A stretch of 41,504 bases of DNA. Source: CAZLDI01 sp964558415 (GTDB lineage Bacteria; Chloroflexota; Dehalococcoidia; SM23-28-2; RBG-16-64-32). A program made the position numbers and the translations under genes. The notes under the pieces are model-generated. The model saw nothing but the letters and a program-made list of their open reading frames with translations. It did not search any database and was not told the DNA's origin. Location of the stretch: positions 1 to 41,504 of the forward strand of contig CAZLDI010000022.1 in the NCBI GenBank assembly GCA_964558415.1, given 5' to 3'. How positions within the stretch are numbered: the stretch's first letter is position 1; every line of letters begins with the position of its first letter. Of the stretch, positions 16,871 through 24,333 are shown one piece after another.

Positions 16871-17130
16871 CAACGGCCCCGCGCACGGTGGTAGGCGGCG
16901 GGTTTTCGGTCCGAACGTTGGCGCCGGCACCCGAGACCCTGAGGAGTCAGGCTGTTTGGGCGGGCAGCGGGATTTCGTAAACCCGCCCCCGCGTTGGGAG
17001 CAATGGCGCCGCGCACGGCGTAGGGGCGGGTTTTTCGGTCCGAACGTTGGCGCCGACCACAGAGAGTCTGAGGGGCGAAGTTGTCTGGGCCGGAAACGGG
17101 ATTGGCAAACCCGCCCCTACCGTGGGGTCG
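16871..17130. repeat. two tandem copies of a palindromic (MITE/REP-like) repeat, period about 130 nt
   Basis: Both copies carry CGCGCACGG, then CGGGTTT, then TTCGGTCCGAACGTTGGCGCC, and end with AAACCCGCCC. The second copy is bounded by perfect 14-bp inverted repeats, GTAGGGGCGGGTTT at 17020-17033 and its complement at 17107-17120; the first copy is diverged. No coding capacity. The block fills the gap between rpsB and the Zn-ribbon gene. Confidence 0.8.
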
Positions 17131-17249
17131 CCGCAACACGGGTCTCCTTGCAACCCTACCTTAGCGTTTGCTATATTTGGTGATTGAGGCTGTCCGTCTC
17201 AGGCGGACGGTCTTTCACACTCGGACAACACTCACGGAGGTCGAGAACA

Positions 17250-17600
17250 GTGCCCGTCTACGAGTACCGCTGCGCTCGCGGACATGATTACGAGAAGACA
17301 GAGGGGTTCGACGCGCCCACGCGGCATAAGTGCCCGGATTGCGGCGCGCAGTCCCGGCGGCAGATCAGCATGCCGTCCGTTATCTTCAAGGGCTCCGGCT
17401 TCTACAGCACCGACAACCGTGGCTCCGGCGGCCGCAACGGCGGCAGCTCCGACGACTCCTCCTCCTCGAGCGACTCCTCTTCTTCCAGCGACTCCGCCGG
17501 CGCCGGCAGCGCCGCGACCGACGGCCCCGGCCATTCCCACGGCGCCGGTTCGCACAGCCACGACGGCGCGCCAAAGGCCGAAACCGCCGCCGTCGACTAG
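17250..17600 (+). CDS. FmdB-family zinc ribbon protein with Ser/His-rich tail
   Basis: 116 aa from GTG 17250, set by GGAGG 9 nt upstream. Residues 1-45 form the zinc ribbon: PVYEYRCARGHDYEK and HKCPDCGAQSRR give the two Cys pairs (one as C...H). Then come SVIFKGSGFYSTDNRG, standard for FmdB-type putative regulators, and a low-complexity tail of Ser/Asp runs and GHSHG repeats that could bind metal. The function of the family is unproven. It is convergent with dtd and their ends overlap by 4 nt. Confidence 0.85.
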   Translation: MPVYEYRCARGHDYEKTEGFDAPTRHKCPDCGAQSRRQISMPSVIFKGSGFYSTDNRGSGGRNGGSSDDSSSSSDSSSSSDSAGAGSAATDGPGHSHGAGSHSHDGAPKAETAAVD

Positions 17601-18061
17601 CCCTTCCGCGGCCGCTCCCGGTCCGCGCTGTCGACGATGATCGTGACGGGGCCGTCGTTGACCAGCGAGACCTCCATCTTCGCCCCGAACTGGCTTGTCT
17701 GAGTCCGCACGCCCAGCGCGCGCAGCTCCTGCGCGAACGCTTCTATGAGTGGCTCGGCGATCTCGGGTGGCGCGGCTGCGGTGAAGCTGGGCCGCCGTCC
17801 GCGCCGGGTGTCCGCGAGCAGCGTGAACTGGCTCACGACCAGCGCCTCGCCGCCCGAATCCACGAGCGACAGGTTGAACCTTCCCTCAGCGTCCGAGAAG
17901 ATGCGCATCTCGGCGCACTTCCGGGCCAGCCGGCGCGCCTCCCCGGCGTCGTCCCCTTCCGCCGCTCCGACGAGGAGCAGCAACCCGCCTCCGATCTCAG
18001 CGACGGTCGCTCCGCCGACGGCGACCGAGGCGCGACGGACGCGCTGTAAAACGATTCGCAT
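17597..18061 (-). CDS. dtd: D-aminoacyl-tRNA deacylase
   Basis: Removes D-amino acids mis-attached to tRNA. 154 aa, close to the usual 145-150. Motifs: MRIVLQRVRRASV at the N-terminus, VVSQFTLLADTRRGRRPSF containing the SQxT active-site motif, and GAKMEVSLVNDGPVTIIVD with the NxGPxT cross-subunit motif. All catalytic elements are present. It is a lone minus-strand gene convergent with the FmdB-type gene. Confidence 0.95.
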   Translation of the reverse strand: MRIVLQRVRRASVAVGGATVAEIGGGLLLLVGAAEGDDAGEARRLARKCAEMRIFSDAEGRFNLSLVDSGGEALVVSQFTLLADTRRGRRPSFTAAAPPEIAEPLIEAFAQELRALGVRTQTSQFGAKMEVSLVNDGPVTIIVDSADRERPRKG

Positions 18062-18196
18062 CGCAGCAAACTCTCCTCCCCGCGGCGGGCGACCGTCAAC
18101 CGGCGATTAACGTCCGCGTGAAAATATCGTTCTAAAATGCGAACCGTTCTCTCCGCAGGGTAACGGCCGGTCTAGCGGGAGCGTCTATCGAGATGA

Positions 18197-18229
18197 CGCG
18201 ACGGGAGTAGTCCCATCGCGTTCGTTTTT
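18197..18229 (+). terminator. intrinsic terminator without an obvious upstream gene
   Basis: CGCGACGGGA and TCCCATCGCG (one G-U pair) form a 10-bp stem around GTAG, followed by TTCGTTTTTG. Upstream on the plus strand, 18062-18196 has no gene; TAAAAT at 18133-18138 could be a -10 box. The terminator may end a short RNA or act as an attenuator before the gene at 18255. Confidence 0.65.
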
Positions 18230-18232
18230 GCG

Positions 18233-18238
18233 TATACT
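18233..18238 (+). promoter_or_regulatory. candidate -10 box (TATACT)
   Basis: GCGTATACT directly follows the terminator T-run and would start transcription near 18245, about 10 nt before the ATG at 18255. GGAG at 18241-18244 would then be outside or at the very 5' end of the message, so the gene would be near-leaderless. Confidence 0.35.
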
Positions 18239-18254
18239 GAGGAGACGATCCGGC

Positions 18255-18491
18255 ATGACCGTTCAGAACGAGCCGCGAGAGAAGAAAATGAACCCTCGAA
18301 ACGGCGCGGGAATCACAGGCGGATACATCGGCCTCTTCTTCGGTGGCCTGGCGGTGTTGAGTGCAGCATCTGAGGTAAGCAACCCGGGTCTGGACCTGGC
18401 GGCGCTGATGGTGTTGGTGAGCATGGTGGGTGGGTATGTGATGGGCTGGCTGGTGCAGCCGCTAATCGCGAGGCTCTTCCCGCAGGCATAG
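18255..18491 (+). CDS. small two-helix membrane protein
   Basis: 78 aa from the ATG at 18255 (GGAG 10 nt upstream). A charged N-terminus (NEPREKKMNPRNG) is followed by two hydrophobic helices, about 28-45 and 50-72, joined by NPGLDLAAL. The second contains GGYVMGWLVQPLIARLF. No family recognised. The TTG that would extend the frame to 18228 lies in the terminator/promoter region and is rejected. Confidence 0.65.
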   Translation: MTVQNEPREKKMNPRNGAGITGGYIGLFFGGLAVLSAASEVSNPGLDLAALMVLVSMVGGYVMGWLVQPLIARLFPQA

Positions 18492-18528
18492 AGCATCGCT
18501 GCAAGCCCATAGCGTAGCGCGTGTCTGT

Positions 18529-18648
18529 GACTCCGCTCCTGGTTCGACGGGCTCACCACGAGCGGGGCCGACGGTTCACCACGAGCGTGACCAGCGAGAT
18601 CAGAAATCCAACCGCTCGTCCTGAGCCAGTCGAAGGATAAGCGGGGCG
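18529..18648. repeat. dispersed 120-bp repeat, copy 1
   Basis: Begins TGACTCCGCTCCTGGTTCGA, contains CACGAGCGTGACCAGCGAG and ends CCTGAGCCAGTCGAAGGA plus GCGGGGCGC. The two ends are imperfect inverted repeats (TTCGACGGGCTCA against TGAGCCAGTCGAA). The second copy lies at 18993-19113 in the same orientation; they enclose the GIY-YIG gene. Confidence 0.85.
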
Positions 18649-18661
18649 CTAAAGGTCCGCA

Positions 18662-18955
18662 ATGGCGTTTTACACTTACATGCTCCTCTGCTCAGACGGC
18701 AGCATATATGTCGGGCACACGGAGGATCTGGACGTACGATTGGCCGCACATCGCCTGCGCACGTACTCTGGGTACACGGCCTCGCGGCTGCCGGTGAGTT
18801 TGATTTTTCAGGAGCAGTTCACTACAAGAGACGATGCGTTCGCGGCCGAGCAGCGGATCAAGGGCTGGAGCCGGGCGAAGAAGCTGGCGCTAGCGAGAGG
18901 CGATTGGGCCAGTCTAACGCGATTGGCGAGAGGGCGGTCGCGGCCTCCGCCGTAG
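18662..18955 (+). CDS. GIY-YIG nuclease-domain protein (UPF0213/YhbQ-like)
   Basis: 97 aa. The GIY-YIG core is seen as YTYMLLCSDGSIYVGHTEDL, with variant GIY (FYTYML) and YIG (IYVG), then RLAAHRLRTYSGYTASRLPV and EAE-type AAEQRIKGWSRAKKLAL carrying the conserved Glu. This single-domain group is common in Chloroflexota and other phyla; its cellular role is not settled, though the fold cuts DNA. It is enclosed by two direct copies of a 120-bp repeat, which suggests it travels as, or within, a small repeated unit. Confidence 0.88.
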   Translation: MAFYTYMLLCSDGSIYVGHTEDLDVRLAAHRLRTYSGYTASRLPVSLIFQEQFTTRDDAFAAEQRIKGWSRAKKLALARGDWASLTRLARGRSRPPP

Positions 18956-18992
18956 GCGGTACGGGCGGCAAGGTAAGCGTGGCGGGGGCGCC

Positions 18993-19113
18993 TGACTCCG
19001 CTCCTGGTTCGACGGGCTCACCATGAGCGCGACCGGCGAGATCACCACGAGCGTGACCAGCGAGTTCAGAAATCCAACCGCTCGTCCTGAGCCAGTCGAA
19101 GGAAGAGCGGGGC
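18993..19113. repeat. dispersed 120-bp repeat, copy 2
   Basis: Same sequence and orientation as 18529-18648 apart from scattered changes, from TGACTCCGCTCCTGG to GTCGAAGGAAGAGCGGGGCG. It lies between the GIY-YIG gene and the end of the AlkD-like gene. Confidence 0.85.
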
Positions 19114-19137
19114 GCCGGCATCCCGCGAAGTGCCACC

Positions 19138-19833
19138 CTACTTCAACCGTGCCTGCACCCTTTCCGACCGCAGTTCGCGCAGCGCGTCCGAGGCGATCCA
19201 GCGCGCGGATCGGGAACCCTGCGCGTGAATGCGCTCAGCCGCATCGATCGCTGCAGCGTTCAGGGCCCGGTTGCGCTTGCCGATCTGGCGCAGCGCCCAG
19301 TTGACAGCTTTGCGCACGAAGTTGCGGTCGTCTCCCGCCTCTCGCTCGATCAGGGGAAGCATCTGGAGAAAGACCTCGTCCGCAGCCTGCTTGTCGTGCA
19401 CCGAGGACCAGGCCATGATGACGAACGCGGCGCGCTTCACAAACTCCTCCGGCCGCGCGCTCCACTCGCGGGCCTTGTGGTACGCGAAGGGTGTTCGGTC
19501 GAAAAGGTCGCCGCAGCAGCCGTCGCAGACGTCCCAGGAGTCGATGTCAACCACCCATGACTCCATCTGCTCCTCTGTCACCTGCTTCGGGTCGTCGATC
19601 ATGCAGGCCAGCATGCGCGCCTCGTGGACGCCGGTCTCCCATAGCTCGTGCGCGAGCTGATGGTTCCGCCGGTAGGGCCGCGCAAGCTTTCGCAGCACGA
19701 CAACGGAGACGCCGTACGCCTTCGCGGTCTCGATGCCGAAGCGAGACATGCCCTCGCGATGCTTCGGCGAGCCCAGGGCGCGCAGTTCGGCGAGTATGTC
19801 GGCGACGTTCGTGCGCGGATGTTGACTGATCAA
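19138..19833 (-). CDS. DNA alkylation repair protein, AlkD-like HEAT-repeat glycosylase
   Basis: 231 aa of helical repeats matching the AlkD family: RFGIETAKAYGVSVVVLRKL near residue 31, ELWETGVHEARMLACMIDDP near 64, SWDVCDGCCGDLF near 98, EFVKRAAFVIMAW, and DDRNFVRKAVNWALRQIGKR. The family excises N3- and N7-alkylated purines. The DP-x-x-V and W-D-V-C-D surfaces that line the DNA groove are present. Its start overlaps the stop of the preceding gene (ATGA), forming a minus-strand unit with nadC and the Nif3 gene. Confidence 0.9.
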   Translation of the reverse strand: MISQHPRTNVADILAELRALGSPKHREGMSRFGIETAKAYGVSVVVLRKLARPYRRNHQLAHELWETGVHEARMLACMIDDPKQVTEEQMESWVVDIDSWDVCDGCCGDLFDRTPFAYHKAREWSARPEEFVKRAAFVIMAWSSVHDKQAADEVFLQMLPLIEREAGDDRNFVRKAVNWALRQIGKRNRALNAAAIDAAERIHAQGSRSARWIASDALRELRSERVQARLK

Positions 19834-20297
19834 GCCAGGTCGCTGTTCCGGCGACTCCTTGCGGCTGCTACGCGACGATTGACGTCCTCGATCAAGGCGA
19901 GCGGTGTCTCCGCCCTGAACAGAGAGTGGATCGTGTAACTGGTCACGCCGCCGGTAGGCAGTAATAGATGGTAGCTGAGTTTGAGGCGGCCCTTCTTAGC
20001 GTTCTCAACCTCGAAGTTGGCTATGTTTTCGAACGGCACGTTGCCCGTGCCTGTTCGATAGGTGCGAACTCTTAAATGGGAGGGATGCACCATGACATAG
20101 TAGACGGCCCACGAAGCGAATCCGCAAGCTGGAAGGACGGCCGTCAACATTGCGGCTGCGAAGAGGAGCACCTGGAAGTCGTTCCTCGCGATCGCGTAGC
20201 CGAGAGCGGAAATTATGGCTAGGCCGGCGATCACAGCTAATATCCTCAGGATCTCCCTCGTTTGTCGGAGGTCGTAGCGCACGCCTTTCTCGCTCAC
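19830..20297 (-). CDS. two-helix membrane protein with PH-like domain
   Basis: 155 aa. Two hydrophobic helices at about 20-38 and 43-70 are followed by a beta-rich part (HLRVRTYRTGTGNVPFENIA, then GRLKLSYHLLLPTGGVTSYT) and a C-terminal helix. The layout resembles bacterial membrane proteins with a PH-like domain, a resemblance in pattern only. Both ends overlap neighbours by 4 nt (nadC upstream, AlkD-like downstream), so it is translated with them. Confidence 0.65.
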   Translation of the reverse strand: MSEKGVRYDLRQTREILRILAVIAGLAIISALGYAIARNDFQVLLFAAAMLTAVLPACGFASWAVYYVMVHPSHLRVRTYRTGTGNVPFENIANFEVENAKKGRLKLSYHLLLPTGGVTSYTIHSLFRAETPLALIEDVNRRVAAARSRRNSDLA

Positions 20298-21160
20298 ACC
20301 TCCACCTCCAGGCTCATGTCCAGCGCCTGCACCGAGTGCGTGATCGCGCCCATCGAGATGTAGTCCACGCCCGTCAGCGCCACCGCCCTCGCGTTCTCCA
20401 GCGTGATGCCGCCGGACGCCTCCAGGGCCGGCCGTCGGTCTCGCATCGCCGCCAGCGCGACGACGTCCTGCATTTCAGCAAGCGACATGTTGTCCAGCAG
20501 CAGCTCGTCGGCGCCGGCGTCCATCCCCTGGCGCGCCTCATCGACGCTCGTGACCTCTATCTCCAGTCGCAGTCCGGGGTTGGCTTCGCGGGCCGCGTGG
20601 ACGGCGGCGCCGATATCCAGGTCACGCGACAGCATCGCCGCGAGGTGGTTGTCTTTGATCAGCACAGCTTCTTCCAGAGATCCACGGTGGCTTTCACCGC
20701 CCCCCACGCGGACAGCGTACTTCTGGAGCGCGCGCAACCCCGGGAGCGTCTTACGAGTATCGCGCAGGCGGCAGCGAGTGCCCTTGATCGCCTCGACGAC
20801 GGCAGCGGTCGCGGTAGCGACGCCGCTGAGGTGGCAGAGGAAGTTCAGCGCCACACGCTCCCCTCGCAGCACCGCCGCCAGCGGACCTTCGATCGCCGCC
20901 ACTCGGTCCCCTGGCGCAATGCGAGCCCCCTCGGCGACAAGCGCTGCCGAGCGGAGCGCGGCGTCCACTGCGGCGAACGTCGCCTCCGCCAGGGGCAGGC
21001 CGGCGACCATACCCGAACCCTTCGCGATAATTACCGCGCGCCCAAGCTGCCCGTCGGGAACCAGCGCGGCCGTGGTTACGTCGCGGCCGGCGGCGTCCTC
21101 CAGTAGGGCGGCCACCACCAAACGGCGCACGAATTCTGGGTCGAGCGAGGCGCCCGTCAT
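20294..21160 (-). CDS. nadC: nicotinate-nucleotide diphosphorylase (carboxylating), quinolinate phosphoribosyltransferase
   Basis: Makes nicotinate mononucleotide from quinolinate and PRPP, the third step of de novo NAD synthesis after NadB and NadA, which are encoded about 7 kb away. 288 aa, typical. Motifs: ALLEDAAGRDVTT near the N-terminus, RVALNFLCHLSGVAT, DTRKTLPGLR, KYAVRVGGGESHR, LIKDNHL, EIEVTS and EASGGI. It overlaps the Nif3-family gene by 4 nt and the membrane gene by 4 nt. It shows no NrtR-like palindrome of its own. Confidence 0.97.
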   Translation of the reverse strand: MTGASLDPEFVRRLVVAALLEDAAGRDVTTAALVPDGQLGRAVIIAKGSGMVAGLPLAEATFAAVDAALRSAALVAEGARIAPGDRVAAIEGPLAAVLRGERVALNFLCHLSGVATATAAVVEAIKGTRCRLRDTRKTLPGLRALQKYAVRVGGGESHRGSLEEAVLIKDNHLAAMLSRDLDIGAAVHAAREANPGLRLEIEVTSVDEARQGMDAGADELLLDNMSLAEMQDVVALAAMRDRRPALEASGGITLENARAVALTGVDYISMGAITHSVQALDMSLEVEV

Positions 21161-22041
21161 CGCCAGGCGTCTTCCTGCGGCACGAACTCCGCCTCCAATC
21201 CCATCTCACGGAACACTTCGATCATATCGTGCCGGAGCACCAGTGACTCTGTTGCGTAGTGCGAGCCGCCGATCAGGTTGAGCGCAACGCTCTCCACGAA
21301 GGCGTCGAAGTGCGGGCGGTTCTGTTCCGCCCATTCGCCCCCGTGGCGTACGCGGAAGTCCCCTGTGACGTACGTGTCGCAGCCGGCGCCGAGGGCCTCT
21401 TCCATCAGGCCCGGGTACGCAGCGCCGCCCGCCACGACGCCCACTCTGCGCACGTCGTCCGAGTGGCGCTTCTCGTCAATGCACTGCACGCCGCAAGCGT
21501 CGCGTACGCGCCGGGCGAACGCCTCGAACCCTGTCGGTTCGATCTTGCCGATGACGCCCGCGTGGCCCCCGAAGTAAGCCGCAAACGTCTCTTGCGCGGG
21601 CACGCCGATAGCACGGGCGAGGGCCCGGGAGGTGGACACCCGCTCGTGGCAGTCCAGCGGCGCGTGTGCGGCGTAGAGAGAGATGCGTCGCTCGCGGAGG
21701 CGGTCGAGCCATTCGCTCCCGATCGGCGCCAGACCGCGCCCCGACGTCTCGAAGTCCATCGGGTGGTGCGTGAAGATGAGGGTCGGCTCCCCGGCGGCGC
21801 AGCGCTCGACCTCCGCCAGCACGTCGTCCGAGGGGAAGACCAGCGTGAAGACTCGCGCGACCTCAACTGAGTTGTCCAGCGCGAGGCCGTTGAACCGCTG
21901 CAGAAAACGCTCGGTAGCGTATTGCTCGATCGGGACGCCGGCTTCTCGTGAGAAGTCGAGGATAATCGCGAAGTCGTCCGTCTCGAAGCGGTCGAGGTGA
22001 AGGAGCTCATCCAGGCGGGCGGCTACCTCCGCGACCTTCAT
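21157..22041 (-). CDS. Nif3-like dinuclear metal centre protein (DUF34/YbgI family)
   Basis: 294 aa. The family forms toroidal hexamers with a two-metal site; its reaction is debated (proposals include GTP cyclohydrolase and NAD-related roles). Metal-ligand motifs are present: LIFTHHPMDF, HAPLDCH, VTGDFRVRHG and the C-terminal GSHYATES with His and Glu. The N-terminus reads LLHLDRFETDDFAIILDFSR, less standard than usual. It is first in the unit that continues into nadC, the PH-like gene and the AlkD-like gene. A 200-nt conserved leader element lies just upstream. Confidence 0.9.
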   Translation of the reverse strand: MKVAEVAARLDELLHLDRFETDDFAIILDFSREAGVPIEQYATERFLQRFNGLALDNSVEVARVFTLVFPSDDVLAEVERCAAGEPTLIFTHHPMDFETSGRGLAPIGSEWLDRLRERRISLYAAHAPLDCHERVSTSRALARAIGVPAQETFAAYFGGHAGVIGKIEPTGFEAFARRVRDACGVQCIDEKRHSDDVRRVGVVAGGAAYPGLMEEALGAGCDTYVTGDFRVRHGGEWAEQNRPHFDAFVESVALNLIGGSHYATESLVLRHDMIEVFREMGLEAEFVPQEDAWR

Positions 22042-22096
22042 GGGTCAAAGGGTCATGGGTCAGGGGGTCAGGGGTCAAGGGGACAAGGGGGGCAAA
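22041..22096. repeat. GGGTCA-type short tandem repeats
   Basis: GGGTCA recurs about five times with 1-3 nt between copies, then shades into GGGACAAGGGGGGC. It separates the Nif3 gene start from leader element 1. It offers no SD-like sequence on the minus strand. Confidence 0.6.
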
Positions 22097-22286
22097 GAAG
22101 TAGCTTCCCTAATGTCCCGCACTCGCCTGGCTTTGAGGTCTCGCCCCGGGCTTCTGGTTGCCCTTCCGCTCTGGGCGGGTCCCCTTGACCTGACTCGCTG
22201 CGGTCCGGTCGGGAAGCTGTCGCCATTGTGTCCGACGCCGGGAAAGGCGTCAATAACGTTGTCAACGCCGTCCACAAATCCACATG
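22088..22286 (-). other. leader element copy 1 (upstream of the Nif3-family gene)
   Basis: About 200 nt alignable with 24112-24313. Shared features in order: ATGTGGATTTGTGGACGGCG (identical), a palindromic GCGTYGAY...ATTGACGC, AGCTTCCCG, a middle part with AGAGCG and GGGCRACC, GAGACCT, GCGAGTGC, and GGGAAGCTA followed by CTTCTTT. AGCTTCCC pairs with GGGAAGCT to close the second half. No frame or known family accounts for it. It ends 47 nt before the Nif3 start. Confidence 0.65.
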
Positions 22287-22294
22287 ATCTGGCG

Positions 22295-23161
22295 TTACCC
22301 GCGCAGATCGCGCTTCTGGAAGATGTAGAAGGAGATGGCGGCGAAGGCCAGCGACCAGAGTGCCAGCACCACAGCCGCGACGTTGGGGTCGGGCAGTTCG
22401 GCCGCGGGCCTCTGATCACGAGCAGCGAGCGTCAAGGGGTTGGCGAATCCAATGTGGTTCTGGGCCATCAGGGCGCTGACGTTGTGGCCGATGGTCAGGT
22501 CACGCACATCCGCGGCTATGCCGCCGATCGCCTCCAGAATGGCCAGAAGTAGCGCTTCACCGAAGAGCAAGAAGACGATTGTGATCACTCCCAGCGTCGT
22601 CGACCGCGCGATGGTCGCCAGGCAGAACGCCAGCATGCCGTAAGGGATGATGCAATATCCGGCTCGCAGCACCATCAGGACGAGCTCGGGGCCCGATGTT
22701 CCGCCGCCTGGGGCATCCAACGTCACCGGCCGGTCCTCGACTGCGGTCAGGACCAGGGACAGTGCGGCCGCAGCGAAGAACACGATCAGCAGGCCCGCGG
22801 CGGACACGATAACGAGCGCCGTCAGCTTCACCATCAGGTACCCGGCACGGGTCTGCCCTCTCGCCAGCGCCTGCCGGACGGTGCCCCAGCCGAACTCCGT
22901 CGCGACCACTGAGGCGGCGAGGGTGCCGACAATCAGGCCTCCCCAGAACTGGCCGCTGTCCAGCAACGACGGAAGTGACCAGGGGAGCGAGAACGTGCGA
23001 AGAGATTCTAGGCGGCTCGTCGGATCCGGGTCCTCGTGCCAGCCGACCCAGCCGAACAAGAACACCTGCACGAACGCGCACAGTAGCAGCAGGATCAGCA
23101 TGATGTAAGGAAGCCAGCGTTTCCGCAGCTTCAGCATCTCCGCGGCCAGCAGACTACGCAC
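22295..23161 (-). CDS. ABC-2 type exporter, permease subunit
   Basis: 288 aa from GTG 23161, chosen because GGAGGG lies 8 nt upstream; the frame stays open further into the ATPase gene. Six hydrophobic segments in the ABC-2 arrangement begin with LPYIMLILLLLCAFVQVFLF after a basic EMLKLRKRW start. TLAASVVATEFGWGTVRQAL is the conserved cytoplasmic coupling region. The substrate is unknown; such exporters often move lipids, peptides or antibiotics. It overlaps the ATPase gene by 8 nt. Confidence 0.88.
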   Translation of the reverse strand: MRSLLAAEMLKLRKRWLPYIMLILLLLCAFVQVFLFGWVGWHEDPDPTSRLESLRTFSLPWSLPSLLDSGQFWGGLIVGTLAASVVATEFGWGTVRQALARGQTRAGYLMVKLTALVIVSAAGLLIVFFAAAALSLVLTAVEDRPVTLDAPGGGTSGPELVLMVLRAGYCIIPYGMLAFCLATIARSTTLGVITIVFLLFGEALLLAILEAIGGIAADVRDLTIGHNVSALMAQNHIGFANPLTLAARDQRPAAELPDPNVAAVVLALWSLAFAAISFYIFQKRDLRG

Positions 23162-24083
23162 CTGCGCTGCCCTCCGATGTGACCTCGATGAAGAACTCCT
23201 CCAGACTGCTCTCTCGTGTCTTGAGCTGCCAGAGGTAGACACCGGCGTCGGCCAGCGCTTTGCTCAGCTCCGCCGCTCGATCCGGCGGGGCGTCAACGAC
23301 GAGCGTGACGTCTTCCTTTCGCACTTCGCGCACCCAATCGATAGCCGTCAGGACTTCGGTCGCCTTCACAAAGTCGGTGGTGATCATCTCCAGGACTGCG
23401 CCACGCTTGACGATCTCGGAAACGGTGCCACGCGTGATCAGGCGGCCGTTGTTGATGATCGCGACTTCGTCGCACATCTGCTCGACTTCCCCGAGCAGAT
23501 GGCTGGACACGAACACGGTCTTCCCGGCCGAGCCGAGCTGGCGGATCAGTGCGCGAAACTCGCGGATGCCCGCCGGGTCCAGGCCGTTGGTGGGCTCGTC
23601 CAGGATCAGAAGTTCGGGATCGTGCAGCAGCGCCGCCGCCAGCCCCAGGCGCTGCTTCATCCCGAGGGAGTACGTACGCACCTTCTCCCCGGCGCGCTCG
23701 GCCAGTCCCACCAGGTCAAGCACCTCTAAGATGCGGCGCTTTTCCCCGCCGCCGCTGATGGAGCCCCAGATTCGCAGGTTGTCGCGGGCGGAGAGGTCAG
23801 GGTAGAAGGCCGAGCCCTCAAGGATGGCGCCGGTCCGGCGCAGAGCTTGGGAGAGGTGTGTGCGCGTGTCCATCCCGAACATCTCGACGTGCCCCTTCGT
23901 CGGTGCGATGAGACCTAGGACGAGCGAGATGCAGGTGGTCTTGCCTGCGCCGTTGGGGCCGAGGAATCCGTAGACCCGGCCGGAAGGCACCTCCAGGTCG
24001 AGGTCGTCTACCGCCAGCCGGCGGCCGTAGCGCTTGCTCAGGCCAACCGTGCGGATGATGGGGGTGGCGCCGGGGGCGGTCAT
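23154..24083 (-). CDS. ABC transporter ATP-binding protein
   Basis: 309 aa with a full nucleotide-binding domain: Walker A GPNGAGKTTC, signature YSLGMKQRLGLAAAL, Walker B LLILDEPTNGLDP, H-loop SSHLLGEVEQMCD. A C-terminal domain of about 90 residues (from MITTDFVKATEVL) is typical of drug and lantibiotic exporter ATPases. It pairs with the permease immediately downstream. No SD sequence precedes the ATG, and the 250-nt gap upstream holds conserved leader element 2. The two-component genes just upstream probably regulate it. Confidence 0.93.
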   Translation of the reverse strand: MTAPGATPIIRTVGLSKRYGRRLAVDDLDLEVPSGRVYGFLGPNGAGKTTCISLVLGLIAPTKGHVEMFGMDTRTHLSQALRRTGAILEGSAFYPDLSARDNLRIWGSISGGGEKRRILEVLDLVGLAERAGEKVRTYSLGMKQRLGLAAALLHDPELLILDEPTNGLDPAGIREFRALIRQLGSAGKTVFVSSHLLGEVEQMCDEVAIINNGRLITRGTVSEIVKRGAVLEMITTDFVKATEVLTAIDWVREVRKEDVTLVVDAPPDRAAELSKALADAGVYLWQLKTRESSLEEFFIEVTSEGSAGA

Positions 24084-24111
24084 ATGGGTGGGGATGGCCG
24101 GCGAGGTTGGG

Positions 24112-24313
24112 TGGCCGGGACAAGAAATAGCTTCCCGTTTGATCGGGCTGCACTCGCTGGGGCTCCAGGTCTCTCGTGCGTCCGGTCGCCCGATCGCTCT
24201 GCTGAGTCCCTTCGCCTCGGGTCGTACTGCCCAAGCGGGAAGCTACCGGCGATTCTGCACTCGTGCGGGCGGCGCGTCAATGCAGTTATCGACGCCGTCC
24301 ACAAATCCACATA
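24112..24313 (-). other. leader element copy 2 (upstream of the ABC ATPase gene)
   Basis: Counterpart of 22088-22286. GCGTCGAT and ATTGACGC form a perfect stem (one G-U) around AACTGC (24274-24295). TAGCTTCCCG at 24236-24245 (minus sense) pairs with CGGGAAGCTA at 24128-24137, and inside this GATCGGGC pairs with GCCCGATC (24141-24148 and 24188-24195). TTTCTTG follows the closing arm. It ends about 30 nt before the ATPase ATG, which has no SD, so control of transcription or translation is plausible. Confidence 0.65.
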
Positions 24314-24333
24314 ACGCGCGAGGCGACGGACCC

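Noticed and set aside
22088..24313. T-box riboswitch for the two leader elements
   Set aside because: The conserved AGGGTGG...ACCGCG antiterminator and AGTA bulge are absent, and the downstream genes are not tRNA or amino-acid genes.
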